A DNA stretch of 50,108 nt from Bacteroidia bacterium (GCA_030529945.1 JAUMVX010000003.1:1-50108); one strand, 5' to 3'; shown: positions 32,438-41,462, counted from the first letter of the stretch. Made by a program: numbers and translations. The notes: generated by a model not told the origin, from the letters alone.

Positions 32438-33349
32438 ATGATCAAGACTTTTTCCGACGTATTCGCCACTCTTCAGAGCAGGGGTGTGTGCAAGAGGCTT
32501 GTCGGAGCCTGGGCGGTGGATGAGCATTCCATCCTCGCCATCAGCAAAGCAGTGGATATGGGTTTCGTGAAGGCCACCCTCGTGGGCGACAAGGAACTCA
32601 TACATCAGGTGTGCAAGGATAATGAAATCGATGTCGAGAAGTTCGATGTCATCCATAATCCTGTGGAGCTCAAGGCTGTGGCCCAGGCGGTTCAGCTCGT
32701 TCACGACGGTGAGGGCGACATCCTGATGAAGGGTCTGTGCAGCACGGACAAGTTCCTGCGCGCCATCCTGAACAAGGAGACCGGCCTTCTCCCTCCGAAG
32801 GGGCTTCTGAGCCACGTGGGCGTAATCGAGAACCCTAATTATCACAAGCTCCTCTTTATGTCCGATATGGCTGTGGTGCCGCTCCCTGACTTCCGTCAGA
32901 AAGTGAAGATAAGCGGTTTCCTCCTCGGCGTGGCCCGCAGCTTCGGTATAGCCAAGCCGAAGATCGCCTTTATGGCGGCTTCCGAGCAGATGCTGGATTC
33001 TATGCCGGCCTGCGTCGAGGCGGCTATGCTCGCGAAGATGGCGGACCGCGGTCAGCTCGGCTCCTGCATAGGTGACGGCCCTCTGGCCCTGGATGTGGCG
33101 GTAGATGCCGAGTCCGTAGCCATAAAGAAGCTCGTCAGCCCTGTGGCCGGCGATGCGGACTGCCTCCTCTTCCCTAATATCGAGTCAGCGAATGTATTCT
33201 GGAAGTCGAATTCCAAGCTCGCCCTCGGAGTCAGACAGGCGGGAATGCTTGTGGGCACCACCGCACCTTGCATCCTGGCCAGCCGCGCGGACAGCGTGGA
33301 CACCAAGCTGAACTCCATCGCCGAGGCTGCGATGTTCGTAGCGAAATAG
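32438..33349 (+). CDS. phosphate butyryl/acetyltransferase
   Basis: A 303-residue phosphotransacylase that swaps CoA for phosphate on short acyl groups, feeding acyl phosphate to the acetate kinase upstream. The size and phrases (LMKGLCSTDKFLRAILNKE, LSHVGVIE, GSCIGDGPLALDVAVD, LLFPNIESANVFWK) match the phosphate acetyl/butyryltransferase family, closer to Ptb than to the longer Pta. Whether butyryl-CoA or acetyl-CoA is preferred cannot be told from sequence; the acetate-kinase partner argues for acetyl. The ATG at 32438 (MIKTFSDVF) is chosen over an upstream one inside ackA. Confidence 0.88.
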   Translation: MIKTFSDVFATLQSRGVCKRLVGAWAVDEHSILAISKAVDMGFVKATLVGDKELIHQVCKDNEIDVEKFDVIHNPVELKAVAQAVQLVHDGEGDILMKGLCSTDKFLRAILNKETGLLPPKGLLSHVGVIENPNYHKLLFMSDMAVVPLPDFRQKVKISGFLLGVARSFGIAKPKIAFMAASEQMLDSMPACVEAAMLAKMADRGQLGSCIGDGPLALDVAVDAESVAIKKLVSPVAGDADCLLFPNIESANVFWKSNSKLALGVRQAGMLVGTTAPCILASRADSVDTKLNSIAEAAMFVAK

Positions 33350-33356
33350 CGCGTGA

Positions 33357-33377
33357 GGGGGAGCGTCCGCTCATCCC
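33357..33377. terminator. possible hairpin terminator between convergent genes
   Basis: GAGC-gtcc-GCTC (33361-33372) flanked by GGG and CCC lies in the 49-bp gap between the phosphotransacylase gene and rsmD. No T-run follows on the plus strand, so the assignment is weak. Confidence 0.35.
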
Positions 33378-33398
33378 GCACCCTCTACGGCCGTGTTC

Positions 33399-33932
33399 TT
33401 ATTTCTCGAAGAAAGAGAAATGGACGCGGCCGTAATGTTTCTCCTTTATGAAGCGGGGGTGGGACGAGAACGAGTGTTCCGCCCCGTGTTCGAGGATGAA
33501 ATAGCAGCCCGGATGCAGGAGGTCGAGTTCGAAGACCTTGTCCGGAAGGTTCTCCAGCCCTTCCAGGGCGTATGGCGGGTCGGCGAAGATTATGTCGAAC
33601 TTCTCCCGGCAGAGCGGCAGGAAATCGAAGACGTTGGCACGGACCATAGTGACGTTCGGAAGTCCCAGACGCTCGGCCTCGGTCTTTATGAAAGAGGCGT
33701 TCTCACGCGCCATCTCCACGCAGTAAACCCTTGAGGCTCCGCGTGAAGCGAATTCGAAGGCTATGGAACCCGTTCCTCCGAAAAGGTCGAGTACCTTCAA
33801 GTCCTCGAACTCGTATTCGTTATCCAGGACATTGAAAAGCCCCTCCTTGGCGAAGTCCGTGGTGGGACGCGCCTTGTAGTTTTCGGGCGGACAGATGCCC
33901 TTGCCCTTCAGTCTGCCTCCGATGATGCGCAT
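33399..33932 (-). CDS. rsmD: 16S rRNA (guanine(966)-N2)-methyltransferase
   Basis: A 177-residue SAM-dependent methyltransferase acting on 16S rRNA during 30S assembly. MRIIGGRLKGKGI is the family's N-terminus. ARPTTDFAKEGLFNVL, the SAM motif VLDLFGGTGSIAFE (~46-59) and the catalytic DPPY (in FADPPYALEGL) complete the pattern. It is the last gene of a three-gene minus-strand operon and begins 4 bp after the DUF3822 stop. Confidence 0.95.
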   Translation of the reverse strand: MRIIGGRLKGKGICPPENYKARPTTDFAKEGLFNVLDNEYEFEDLKVLDLFGGTGSIAFEFASRGASRVYCVEMARENASFIKTEAERLGLPNVTMVRANVFDFLPLCREKFDIIFADPPYALEGLENLPDKVFELDLLHPGCYFILEHGAEHSFSSHPRFIKEKHYGRVHFSFFEK

Positions 33933-33936
33933 ATAC

Positions 33937-34626
33937 TCAGATTCTTTCCACGCAGCGGAAATAGCGGTAGAGGGACATCTCCTGCTCCGCCTCCAGAGGA
34001 GTGCGGAAGCGGATGGTGGACATCTCCGGATTCAGCTGAAGTGATTTGAGCGCCGTGAAGATGAAATACTCCGCCGTGGTGAAATCCATCGCCCGGTACA
34101 CGTTTGCCAGCTGAAGATTTCCGCCCTGGGCTATGGCCAGATAAAGCCACCCGTCCGCGAGGGAGGCGAGTATCTTGTTATAATCTCCGCACTCTGAAAG
34201 GTCCCGCAGCAGATAGTACATCTCGGGCAGGAACTTCGGACTTTTCCCCGCGCTGCAGCGGAGAGTGCTGAGGATGGCATCGCACCATCCCCGGGAAGTG
34301 TCGGCGCAGTAGAGCAGGACAGCGCCGTATTGAGGGACGGCCAGATGGAGGACAATGTTCCCCGCATCGAGCGGGACCGTAGCGGACAGAAGTCCGCGCT
34401 CGGATCCGGCCGCGAAATACTTCTCGGGAACCAGGGCGCACTTGGGCGTGAAAAGGGACAGTTCCGCTTCAGCATAGCTGCACTGGAACTCCCTTCTGCT
34501 GAAAAGAGTCCCGGGCTCCAGCCAGGCGGAGGAGAAACGCTCTCCATCCTCCCCGTCCACTTTAAAAGAATATCCACTCAAGCAGACTTGAATGGATATC
34601 TTCTTGCGATGCAATCCGCTCATCAC
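33937..34626 (-). CDS. DUF3822 family protein
   Basis: A 229-residue cytoplasmic protein that matches the DUF3822 family by context (immediately upstream of rsmD, as usual in Bacteroidota) and by pattern: KKISIQVCLSGYSF at the start, FTPKCALVPEKYF, and a C-terminal TAEYFIFTALKSLQLNPE. The family has an actin-like (ASKHA-type) look, but no catalytic residues can be named. Function unknown. Confidence 0.8.
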   Translation of the reverse strand: MMSGLHRKKISIQVCLSGYSFKVDGEDGERFSSAWLEPGTLFSRREFQCSYAEAELSLFTPKCALVPEKYFAAGSERGLLSATVPLDAGNIVLHLAVPQYGAVLLYCADTSRGWCDAILSTLRCSAGKSPKFLPEMYYLLRDLSECGDYNKILASLADGWLYLAIAQGGNLQLANVYRAMDFTTAEYFIFTALKSLQLNPEMSTIRFRTPLEAEQEMSLYRYFRCVERI

Positions 34627-34637
34627 AATATGTGTTT

Positions 34638-35333
34638 CTACTCCCAGTTTCCTGCGTTGTTGTTAGGTGCCGTGATGCTTCCTACCTGAAGACCCTCGTA
34701 CTTGTTCTGGTCTTTTCTGGAAGCGTCGAGATTTATTCTCAGCTGGTCGTCAAGACCGGTAAGCAGGTATCTGTAAGGAATCTTCGCCTCGAAGAGAGGA
34801 ACCGGAACTCCGGATACGGTCTTTATGGTGGACTCCATCATAATAGGCTTGCCCTCGGAGAAAGGAATGGTGCCGAGGTCGTCCACGCGGAAATCGTTGC
34901 GTCCGTTGAAAAGCGTGTCGCGGACAGGAATCTTGTTCTCGATGGAGAACACGAGCTTCGAGTCACCCGCGAGGTATCTCTGGTAGAGGTCCCTGTTCGT
35001 GAGCTTGCGGTTAGCTTTCTGAACCGCCTCGGTATGTGCTACCGCTACGGAGTCATCCATAGAGCCGATCTGCATCAGAACCGTCATCTCGCCCTGCTTG
35101 TAGAAGTCCTTGAGGCTGTCGATGGAGGAGGCGTAGCGGCCGTTCTCACTCTTGTAGGCCACCTGGAGGGTGCGGATGTCCTTGAGGCGCTGGATGGCGA
35201 TGCCCTCGCGGAAGTCTTTCTCCTTGTTAAATTCCACCGGTTCCATAATGCTTCTTACGACCGTGTAGCATAATACTACGATAATGACGGGCAGAACTAC
35301 CCACGTCAGCAATTTTTTAAGAATTCCGTTCAT
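34638..35333 (-). CDS. membrane-anchored protein of unknown function, rsmD operon
   Basis: A 231-residue protein with one N-terminal membrane helix (LLTWVVLPVIIVVLCYTVV, ~8-26) and a soluble remainder. EFNKEKDFREGIAIQRLKDIRTLQ begins (split at IAIQRLKDIR) a helical region that resembles type IV pilin-like/secretin-pseudopilin stalks in layout (N-terminal helix, then RYASSIDSLKDF), but no prepilin cleavage site is visible. Conserved in Bacteroidota as a hypothetical gene. It starts the operon with DUF3822 (11-bp gap) and rsmD. Confidence 0.75.
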   Translation of the reverse strand: MNGILKKLLTWVVLPVIIVVLCYTVVRSIMEPVEFNKEKDFREGIAIQRLKDIRTLQVAYKSENGRYASSIDSLKDFYKQGEMTVLMQIGSMDDSVAVAHTEAVQKANRKLTNRDLYQRYLAGDSKLVFSIENKIPVRDTLFNGRNDFRVDDLGTIPFSEGKPIMMESTIKTVSGVPVPLFEAKIPYRYLLTGLDDQLRINLDASRKDQNKYEGLQVGSITAPNNNAGNWE

Positions 35334-35367
35334 TATATTTCAGTTTTATTATTATCTCAAATCCCGA

Positions 35368-35398
35368 CAAAGTTATGAAATACATTTATGAAATGCAA
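35368..35398 (-). promoter_or_regulatory. promoter of the rsmD operon
   Basis: Minus strand: TTG (35396-35398), 20-bp spacer, TAACTTTG (35368-35375), 34 bp before the ATG at 35333. Confidence 0.65.
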
Positions 35399-35408
35399 TT
35401 ATTCTTTC

Positions 35409-35416
35409 TAAATTTG
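35409..35416 (+). promoter_or_regulatory. -7 promoter box of the nrnA operon
   Basis: TAAATTTG, an exact match, 25 bp upstream of the ATG at 35442. It would drive the six-gene operon ending at 41406. Confidence 0.6.
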
Positions 35417-35441
35417 CACTCGGAAACACGACAGGAACACT

Positions 35442-36464
35442 ATGCAGGACAGAATTCTCAGTCTGGAGACGCTGATCGGGGACTCTTCCCGGATCACTAT
35501 CGTCACGCACACCCGTCCTGACGGGGATGCGGTGGGCAGCTGTACTGCTCTGTGCTCCTACCTCACGGAGCGGCGCGGCAAGGATGTCTGCGTGGTGCTC
35601 CCGAATCCCGCCCAGTCCTGTCTGGACTTCCTTTCGGAAGGACTCAGCGTGCTGGACTACAGCAGTTCGCCCTCCCGGGCGCAGGAGCGGATAAGGGAAT
35701 CAGACCTGATTTTCTGTATGGACGCGCCGGGCTTCCACAGGACTGACGCTATGGAGGATTATCTCACTTCCGCCCGGGGGAGGAAGGTCCTGATAGACCA
35801 TCACCTCGGACCTTCCGAGGAGCAGTTCTGTCTGGTATTCTCGCAGACGCAGGTATCGTCAGCTTCCGAGCTTCTGTATCATATACTTATGGGTCTCCCC
35901 GATATTGGCGGCGACGCCGCCCGGCTGCCTTCGAGCTGCGCCCGCTCCCTGATGTGCGGAATGACGACCGACACGAACAATTTCGCGAACTCCGTCTTCC
36001 CCTCCACCCTTCAGATGGCTTCGTGCCTGCTCGCGGCGGGGGTCGACAGGGACGAGCTTCTCTCGCGCCTGTATCAGTCGTACGGCGAGAACCGCGTGCG
36101 CCTCATCGGCTATCTGCTCTACAAAAAGCTCAGGCTCTGCCCGGACGGGCTCGCCTATATGATTTTCACCCGTGAGGAACAGTTGGCCTTCGATTATCGC
36201 GAGGGCGACTCCGAGGGGATAGTGAATATGCCGCTCGCCGTCGGGAGCGTGCGTATGAGTCTGCTGCTCAGCGAGGACGACGGCTTCTTCAGAGTCTCCA
36301 TACGCTCCAGGGAAGGAGTTTCCGCAAATGCCTGCGCACGCGCCGCATTCAACGGCGGCGGCCACGAGCGGGCTGCGGGAGGTCGGCTCTATCTCGGCCG
36401 GGACATAGCTTCCCGGGATGAACTCGAAGGATATATTGAAAGGAACTGTAAGGATTTTCTATGA
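35442..36464 (+). CDS. nrnA: DHH/DHHA1 phosphoesterase (NrnA-like)
   Basis: A 340-residue cytoplasmic phosphoesterase that degrades nano-RNAs and/or 3'-phosphoadenosine 5'-phosphate. Motif I is HTRPDGDAVGS (~27-37), the second Asp lies in FCMDAPGFHR, and the DHH motif itself is in LIDHHLGPSE. The DHHA1 region ends with the substrate-binding GGGHERAAGG. These match NrnA rather than RecJ (too short). Its stop overlaps the next ATG (ATGA), and the remaining four genes follow closely, so this is the head of an operon. Confidence 0.9.
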   Translation: MQDRILSLETLIGDSSRITIVTHTRPDGDAVGSCTALCSYLTERRGKDVCVVLPNPAQSCLDFLSEGLSVLDYSSSPSRAQERIRESDLIFCMDAPGFHRTDAMEDYLTSARGRKVLIDHHLGPSEEQFCLVFSQTQVSSASELLYHILMGLPDIGGDAARLPSSCARSLMCGMTTDTNNFANSVFPSTLQMASCLLAAGVDRDELLSRLYQSYGENRVRLIGYLLYKKLRLCPDGLAYMIFTREEQLAFDYREGDSEGIVNMPLAVGSVRMSLLLSEDDGFFRVSIRSREGVSANACARAAFNGGGHERAAGGRLYLGRDIASRDELEGYIERNCKDFL

Positions 36465-37009
36465 AAGCATCTGTAAGAATTGCCGCAGGGGTATCGCTCT
36501 GTCTGCTCTCACTCGCGCTCTGCGCGGCGTGCAAAAAGGAGGAGCGTGCGCTTATGTTCGCGAATCAGGAGACGAAGATAGAGTCCTTCGTAAACAAGTG
36601 CCTCGCCGACACCACCGCAGTCCGCGTGGAGTATAACGGAGGCTCCGTCCGTCTGGTGCTCACCGAGGGCAAGGATGTGGATCTGAATTCCAGAGGCACG
36701 GTCACCTTCCTCTACGCCGGCTACGACTTCACTTCCGGCAGCATAAACAAGGCGAATATGTTCGTCACGAACAATCCCGACCTCACCTGGAACGTGAGCG
36801 ACTCGACGGTATTTCAGCCCGTCAGGGTGAATATGGCGGAGGGCGTTCTGATGGAAGGCCTGCAGAAGGGGCTTCAGGGAGTCAGAGCCGGAGAGGAATG
36901 CTATATAGTTTTCAGCGGAAAGTATGGCCTGGGCAAGCAGCGCTTGGGCACGATTCCTGCAAATGCACCGCTGGCTTTTCATCTATGGATACAGACAGTA
37001 GAGAATTGA
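36461..37009 (+). CDS. FKBP-type peptidyl-prolyl isomerase-like lipoprotein
   Basis: A 182-residue exported lipoprotein with lipobox ALCAAC (Cys24). One FKBP-like domain (~75-182): GTVTFLYAGYDF at the first strands, MEGLQKGLQGVRAGEECYIVF at the helix and following strand, GLGKQRLGTIPANAPLAFHLW at the end. It probably faces the periplasm or outer membrane and assists protein folding. Some aromatic active-site residues of canonical FKBP are altered, so isomerase activity is uncertain. It lies between nrnA (4-nt overlap) and a second, larger FKBP lipoprotein. Confidence 0.8.
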   Translation: MKASVRIAAGVSLCLLSLALCAACKKEERALMFANQETKIESFVNKCLADTTAVRVEYNGGSVRLVLTEGKDVDLNSRGTVTFLYAGYDFTSGSINKANMFVTNNPDLTWNVSDSTVFQPVRVNMAEGVLMEGLQKGLQGVRAGEECYIVFSGKYGLGKQRLGTIPANAPLAFHLWIQTVEN

Positions 37010-37026
37010 TAAGAAAGATGGTTTTT

Positions 37027-38073
37027 ATGAAGAAGACAGTCATTGCGCTCGCTTTCGCGGTCCTGGCTTTCTCCGCTTGCGAGAAGACGGCGACGACGGG
37101 AAAGAATGATGCGGCCCGCAAATACTTCGACGCCTGGCTCGTGACGAATTACCCGGAAGCGGTCAGGGTCGAGCCGGGAATTTACATCATATCCGAGACT
37201 CAGGGCGAGGGAGAGCTCGCGGGCACCGAAGATGATCACTATTTCGCGTATATGGAGTACACCTCCTACGACCTCGACGGGAATGTCCAGGCGACCACCG
37301 ACAAGACCCTCTCGCAGCGGCTCGGGACTTACGACGCATCGTATTACTACGGTCCCAAGGTTATGGTCAGAGGAAACGTGGGTATGAGCGCCGGTCTGGA
37401 TGCCGCGATAGCCAGGATGAGGATGGGAGGCAAGTCGAAGGTCATCATACCGGGCTGGCTGAACGCTTCCGCAAGCCAGTCCACGAGCTACCTCTATCCC
37501 CGCTACGATACGGAGGAGGAGTATCTGAAGAAATGCACGGGTACGAACCTCATCTACGACATAGACCTGAGGGACGGCTTCAACGACGTCTACAAGTGGG
37601 AGAACGACTCCCTCGCCAGATGCGCCCAGAAGATAATGCCCGGAGTGGATACCCTGAAATACGGCTTCTATTATAATCAGACCCAGGCTCCCGCCGCCGA
37701 CGCGGATTCCCTCGTCACCGGAGATGTCATATATGTGAACTATTACGGGCGGCTGCTTAACGGGCAGATGTTCGCCACGACGGTGGCGGATTCGGCGAAA
37801 TTCCATAATATCTACGATTCCGGAACCACTTACGGGTCCCAGGCCGTTTACTTCGATTCGGACGACTATACTAATATCAAGCTCGGGACCTCCTCCTCCG
37901 GCAACGACTGCATCGACGGCTTCGCCTATGCTCTTTTCAGGATGAGGGTGGGGGAGAAGGGAACCTGTCTCTTCTATTCGGGTCTCGGCTACTCCTATAA
38001 CGGAAGCGGCAGCAAGATACCGCCATACAGCCCGTTGAGGTTTGATTTCGAAATCGTTTCCAAGAAAGAATAA
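37027..38073 (+). CDS. lipoprotein with two FKBP-type domains
   Basis: A 348-residue exported lipoprotein (lipobox AFSAC, Cys18). A first FKBP-like domain spans roughly 40-185 (GLDAAIARMRMGGKSKVIIPGWL) and a second 210-348 (GDVIYVNYYGRLLNGQMF, GFAYALFRMRVGEKGTCLFYSG, IPPYSPLRFDFEIV). The second is closer to canonical FKBP. The open frame extends upstream to 36898, but the natural start is the ATG at 37027 (MKKTVIALAF), 17 bp after the previous gene. Its TAA overlaps the next ATG by one base. Probably a periplasmic folding factor working with the preceding lipoprotein. Confidence 0.82.
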   Translation: MKKTVIALAFAVLAFSACEKTATTGKNDAARKYFDAWLVTNYPEAVRVEPGIYIISETQGEGELAGTEDDHYFAYMEYTSYDLDGNVQATTDKTLSQRLGTYDASYYYGPKVMVRGNVGMSAGLDAAIARMRMGGKSKVIIPGWLNASASQSTSYLYPRYDTEEEYLKKCTGTNLIYDIDLRDGFNDVYKWENDSLARCAQKIMPGVDTLKYGFYYNQTQAPAADADSLVTGDVIYVNYYGRLLNGQMFATTVADSAKFHNIYDSGTTYGSQAVYFDSDDYTNIKLGTSSSGNDCIDGFAYALFRMRVGEKGTCLFYSGLGYSYNGSGSKIPPYSPLRFDFEIVSKKE

Positions 38074-39476
38074 TGGCAGTCACAGAAGCAGCGCCCCTGG
38101 AACTGGGGACCAGAAAAATAAGTTCGCTCCTGAAGATGTACGCAGTCCCGGGTATCATAGCCCAGACTGCGGCTTCTTTGTATAATATGGTCGACAGCAT
38201 CTATATCGGGCATCTGAAAGATGTCGGCTCCTATGCCATCTCGGGCCTTGCCGTCACCTTCCCGCTGATGAACCTCTCATCCGCGCTCGGCACCCTCGTC
38301 GGAGTCGGAGGGATGACCCTGATATCGGTGCTTCTCGGACAGAAGAACTACGACAATGCGAAGAAGGTCCTCTCCAACGTTCTTTCGCTGAACATAATAT
38401 TCGGTCTGCTTTTCTCCGTGGTGGCTCTGGCCTTTCTGGAGCCTATCCTGTATTTCTTCGGAGCGAGCGAAAACACGATGCCTTTCGCCAAGGATTATAT
38501 GATCATAATCCTGCTCGGCAATGTGGTGACCCACCTGTATTTCGGACTGAACGGTGTCATACGTGCCTCGGGCAATCCCAAAACCGCGATGGGGCTGACC
38601 CTCTTCACGGTCATCTCGAATGCGGTGCTCGACCCCATATTCATCTTCGGCTTCGGGATGGGAGTACGGGGAGCGGCCCTCGCCACGGTTCTCTGCCAGC
38701 TGATGTCCCTCTGCTATTCCTTCCGCTTCTTTATGAACCGGGAAAGGTTCCTGCATTTCCCCAAGCCTCTCTTCCAGCTGAACTGGCGCATCGCGAGATC
38801 CTCTCTGGCCATCGGTCTGGGTCCTTTCCTGATGAATGCCGCTGCCTGTCTGGTGTCTATGTTCATAAACCAGCAGCTCCGCACTTACGGCGGCGACCTC
38901 GCCATCGGAGCCTACGGCATAGTGAACCGCATCACCTTCCTGTTCCTTATGATAGTTATGGGTCTGAACCAGGGTATGCAGCCTATCGCGGGCTATAACT
39001 ACGGGGCCCGTCAGTACCACAGGGTACGCGAAGTCTTCCTCCTCACCGTGAAATGGGCGACGCTCGCCACGACCCTCTGCTTCATCGCGTCCGAAATCTT
39101 CCCGGAAGCGGCGGTCGGCATATTCACAGCCGACCCGATACTCAAGGACCTGTCTGTGAGAGGCCTCAGAGTAGCGAACCTCATCATACCTTTCGTGGGA
39201 TTCTGTATGGTTTCCGGAACGCTCTTCCAGTGTCTCGGGATGGTGAAGATTTCCATCTTCCTCTCGCTGTCCCGACAGATAATCTTCCTGCTCCCGCTGC
39301 TTTACACTCTTCCGCTCCTGTGGGAGGACAAGGGCGTGTGGCTGAGTTTCCCCATCTCCGACGGAATCAGCGTACTTGTCACCCTCTTCTTCGTGTTGAG
39401 GCTCTTCAGAAGATTCAACCGGCTCTCCGACGGCGAGGACGCCTCCTCGCTGGGCAGCAGCATCAGTAATTCATAG
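38073..39476 (+). CDS. MATE family efflux transporter
   Basis: A 467-residue inner-membrane multidrug/toxin exporter with about twelve hydrophobic helices in two pseudo-repeats. MVDSIYIGHLKDVGSYAISG in the first repeat and NQGMQPIAGYNYGARQYHR in the second are MATE hallmarks (the N-terminal one split at DSIYIGHL...AISGLAV). The sequence belongs to the DinF/NorM-like DMT-type MATE branch of Bacteroidota and Firmicutes; substrate unknown. Translation is coupled to the FKBP gene by a TAATG overlap. Confidence 0.92.
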   Translation: MAVTEAAPLELGTRKISSLLKMYAVPGIIAQTAASLYNMVDSIYIGHLKDVGSYAISGLAVTFPLMNLSSALGTLVGVGGMTLISVLLGQKNYDNAKKVLSNVLSLNIIFGLLFSVVALAFLEPILYFFGASENTMPFAKDYMIIILLGNVVTHLYFGLNGVIRASGNPKTAMGLTLFTVISNAVLDPIFIFGFGMGVRGAALATVLCQLMSLCYSFRFFMNRERFLHFPKPLFQLNWRIARSSLAIGLGPFLMNAAACLVSMFINQQLRTYGGDLAIGAYGIVNRITFLFLMIVMGLNQGMQPIAGYNYGARQYHRVREVFLLTVKWATLATTLCFIASEIFPEAAVGIFTADPILKDLSVRGLRVANLIIPFVGFCMVSGTLFQCLGMVKISIFLSLSRQIIFLLPLLYTLPLLWEDKGVWLSFPISDGISVLVTLFFVLRLFRRFNRLSDGEDASSLGSSISNS

Positions 39477-39493
39477 ATAACAATACTTCTCCT

Positions 39494-40108
39494 ATGGAAC
39501 ACAGGACATTGATAAGCATCGGCCGACAGTTCGGCAGCGGCGGCAAGCGCACGGCTCTCTCCCTCGGCCGCAAGCTCGGCATAGAAGTCTATGACAATGA
39601 ATTGATAATCAAGGCTGCGGAACACAGCGGCTACAGCCCCGAATTCTTCCGCAAAAGAGATGAGAAGACCAGCCTTCTGACGCTTCAGTCTTTCTTCGGC
39701 GGTATGAACCAGTACAGCGCCGGTAACAGCTATCTGAACGACAATGCACTGTTCGAGATTCAGAGCGAGACCATCCGCGCGATCGCCTCACAGGGTGACG
39801 CCATCTTCGTGGGCCGCGCTTCGGACTACGTTCTCCGTGACTTCGGCTGTCTCGACGTATTCATCAGCGCACCTCTCGAGCAGCGCATACGGAACGTCGC
39901 CGAGCGCGAGGGTATCAGCGCTGCGGAAGCCGAGAGCCTCATACGCAAGAAAGACCGCAGCCGCGAGACCTATTATAACTACGTGACCTTCGGGAACTGG
40001 GGCGTTGCCGCCAATTACGACCTCTGCATCGACTCTTCTGTGCTCGGGATAGAGGGCACGGCGGATGTAATCATAGAATTCGGCAGGAAAAAAGGGATCA
40101 TACGGTGA
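39494..40108 (+). CDS. cytidylate-kinase-like P-loop protein
   Basis: A 204-residue P-loop kinase-like protein. The nucleotide-binding motif ISIGRQFGSGGKRTA (Lys18) opens the chain, GDAIFVGRASDYVL (~96-109) is the second family motif, and RIRNVAEREGISAAEAESLI forms the lid. It belongs to the cytidylate-kinase-like family (often annotated Cmk2) and lacks the full CMP-binding domain of Cmk, so its substrate is unclear. Its TGA overlaps the next ATG by one base. Confidence 0.85.
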   Translation: MEHRTLISIGRQFGSGGKRTALSLGRKLGIEVYDNELIIKAAEHSGYSPEFFRKRDEKTSLLTLQSFFGGMNQYSAGNSYLNDNALFEIQSETIRAIASQGDAIFVGRASDYVLRDFGCLDVFISAPLEQRIRNVAEREGISAAEAESLIRKKDRSRETYYNYVTFGNWGVAANYDLCIDSSVLGIEGTADVIIEFGRKKGIIR

Positions 40109-41406
40109 TGAAACTCAGACCTTCACATCTGCTGGGGATAACTCTGGCGCTGATTGCCGCCTTCGCGGCGCTGCATATCTGCACCCGGGACAGGGGCGAA
40201 AACCGTCCGGGCGAGCCGGAGCGCAGATTCAGGAATCTGAACGCCACCCTCACCAATGAGATGTCTGACACTTCCGACCTTTCAGGACTGGACCGGAACG
40301 TGAGGAATTTTATGAGCAGATGGAACCTTCAGGGTGCATCGCTTTCCATAATGAGAAATGACTCTCTGGTGTATTCCAAGGGCTACGGCTGGGCAGACGA
40401 GACGGCCGGCGTGGAGATGAACCCGGGAATCATCCTCAGAATGGCCTCGGTATCGAAGCTCGTGACCGCCGTGGGGATAATGACTCTGTGCGAGCGGGGC
40501 GACCTGTCTCTGGACAGCAAGGTTTTCGGCCCCGAAGGGATACTCTGCGACACTCTCTATACGTCCGAAATCAGGGACAAGAATTATTATTCCATCACGG
40601 TGGAGCATCTTCTGCGGCATCAGGGCGGATTCAAGGCCGGAGCCTCCGACCCTCTGTTCTCCACGAGAGTCCTTATGCGTCAGCATAAATGGGACACTCC
40701 GCCGGATGCGCGGCAGCTGCTCGCCTCGCAGCTTCGCAAACGCCTGTCCTTCGTCCCGGGAACTTCCCAGTCCTACTCGAACCTGGGCTATCTGATTCTG
40801 TCTATGGTCATAGAGAAGGTGACGGGGGAGCCTTATGAGGAATGGATGCAGGAGAATGTTCTGCGCCGGGCCGGCTGCCTCGATTTCCACATCGCGCATA
40901 ACTATTACGCGGAGAAATACCGGAACGAGACCCGCTACCATATGCAGGATAACGACCCGCCTGTGGATGAATACAATAATTCCGGACGGCTGGTGGAGCG
41001 CTGCTACGGCGGCAATGACATCCGGGCCCTCTCCGGTGCGGGAGCCTGGGTGGCCTCTTCTGCGGAACTCGCTCTGCTTGTGGCCTCCATAGACGGCCGC
41101 GATGAGGTGCCGGACATCCTTACTGCGGAAAGTGTCCGGAAGATGACGGAATATTTCGACGAGAATACCTACGCCCTCGGTTGGAACGACACCAAGCCCA
41201 CGGGCGAGTGGACCCGCACCGGCACCCTGTCCGGAACGACGGCCCTCATAAAATATTATCCCGACGGGGAATGCTGGATTTTCATCAGCAACACGGGCAC
41301 CTGGGTAGGTCCCCGTTTGAGCAGCTCCACTTCGGAACTCTTCCGCAAATGCCGCGAGAAGTACTCTGGCAAACTGCCGCACCGCGATTTCTTCTACCCG
41401 GACTGA
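40108..41406 (+). CDS. class C beta-lactamase-type serine hydrolase
   Basis: A 432-residue exported hydrolase; a hydrophobic N-terminus (LLGITLALIAAFAALHIC) may be a lipoprotein signal. The serine-hydrolase motif SVSK is at 114-117 (nucleophile Ser114, Lys117) and YSN at 223-225, as in class C beta-lactamase/DD-peptidase relatives. The third motif is less clear; a TGTLSGT phrase late in the chain is the best candidate. Such proteins are often peptidases or esterases for cell-wall or peptide substrates rather than resistance enzymes. It closes the nrnA operon. Confidence 0.88.
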   Translation: MKLRPSHLLGITLALIAAFAALHICTRDRGENRPGEPERRFRNLNATLTNEMSDTSDLSGLDRNVRNFMSRWNLQGASLSIMRNDSLVYSKGYGWADETAGVEMNPGIILRMASVSKLVTAVGIMTLCERGDLSLDSKVFGPEGILCDTLYTSEIRDKNYYSITVEHLLRHQGGFKAGASDPLFSTRVLMRQHKWDTPPDARQLLASQLRKRLSFVPGTSQSYSNLGYLILSMVIEKVTGEPYEEWMQENVLRRAGCLDFHIAHNYYAEKYRNETRYHMQDNDPPVDEYNNSGRLVERCYGGNDIRALSGAGAWVASSAELALLVASIDGRDEVPDILTAESVRKMTEYFDENTYALGWNDTKPTGEWTRTGTLSGTTALIKYYPDGECWIFISNTGTWVGPRLSSSTSELFRKCREKYSGKLPHRDFFYPD

Positions 41407-41462
41407 GAAGGTATTATCCGGAAACAGCTTAGGAATCGCCCACTGCCTTTTTCTGCGCGGAC

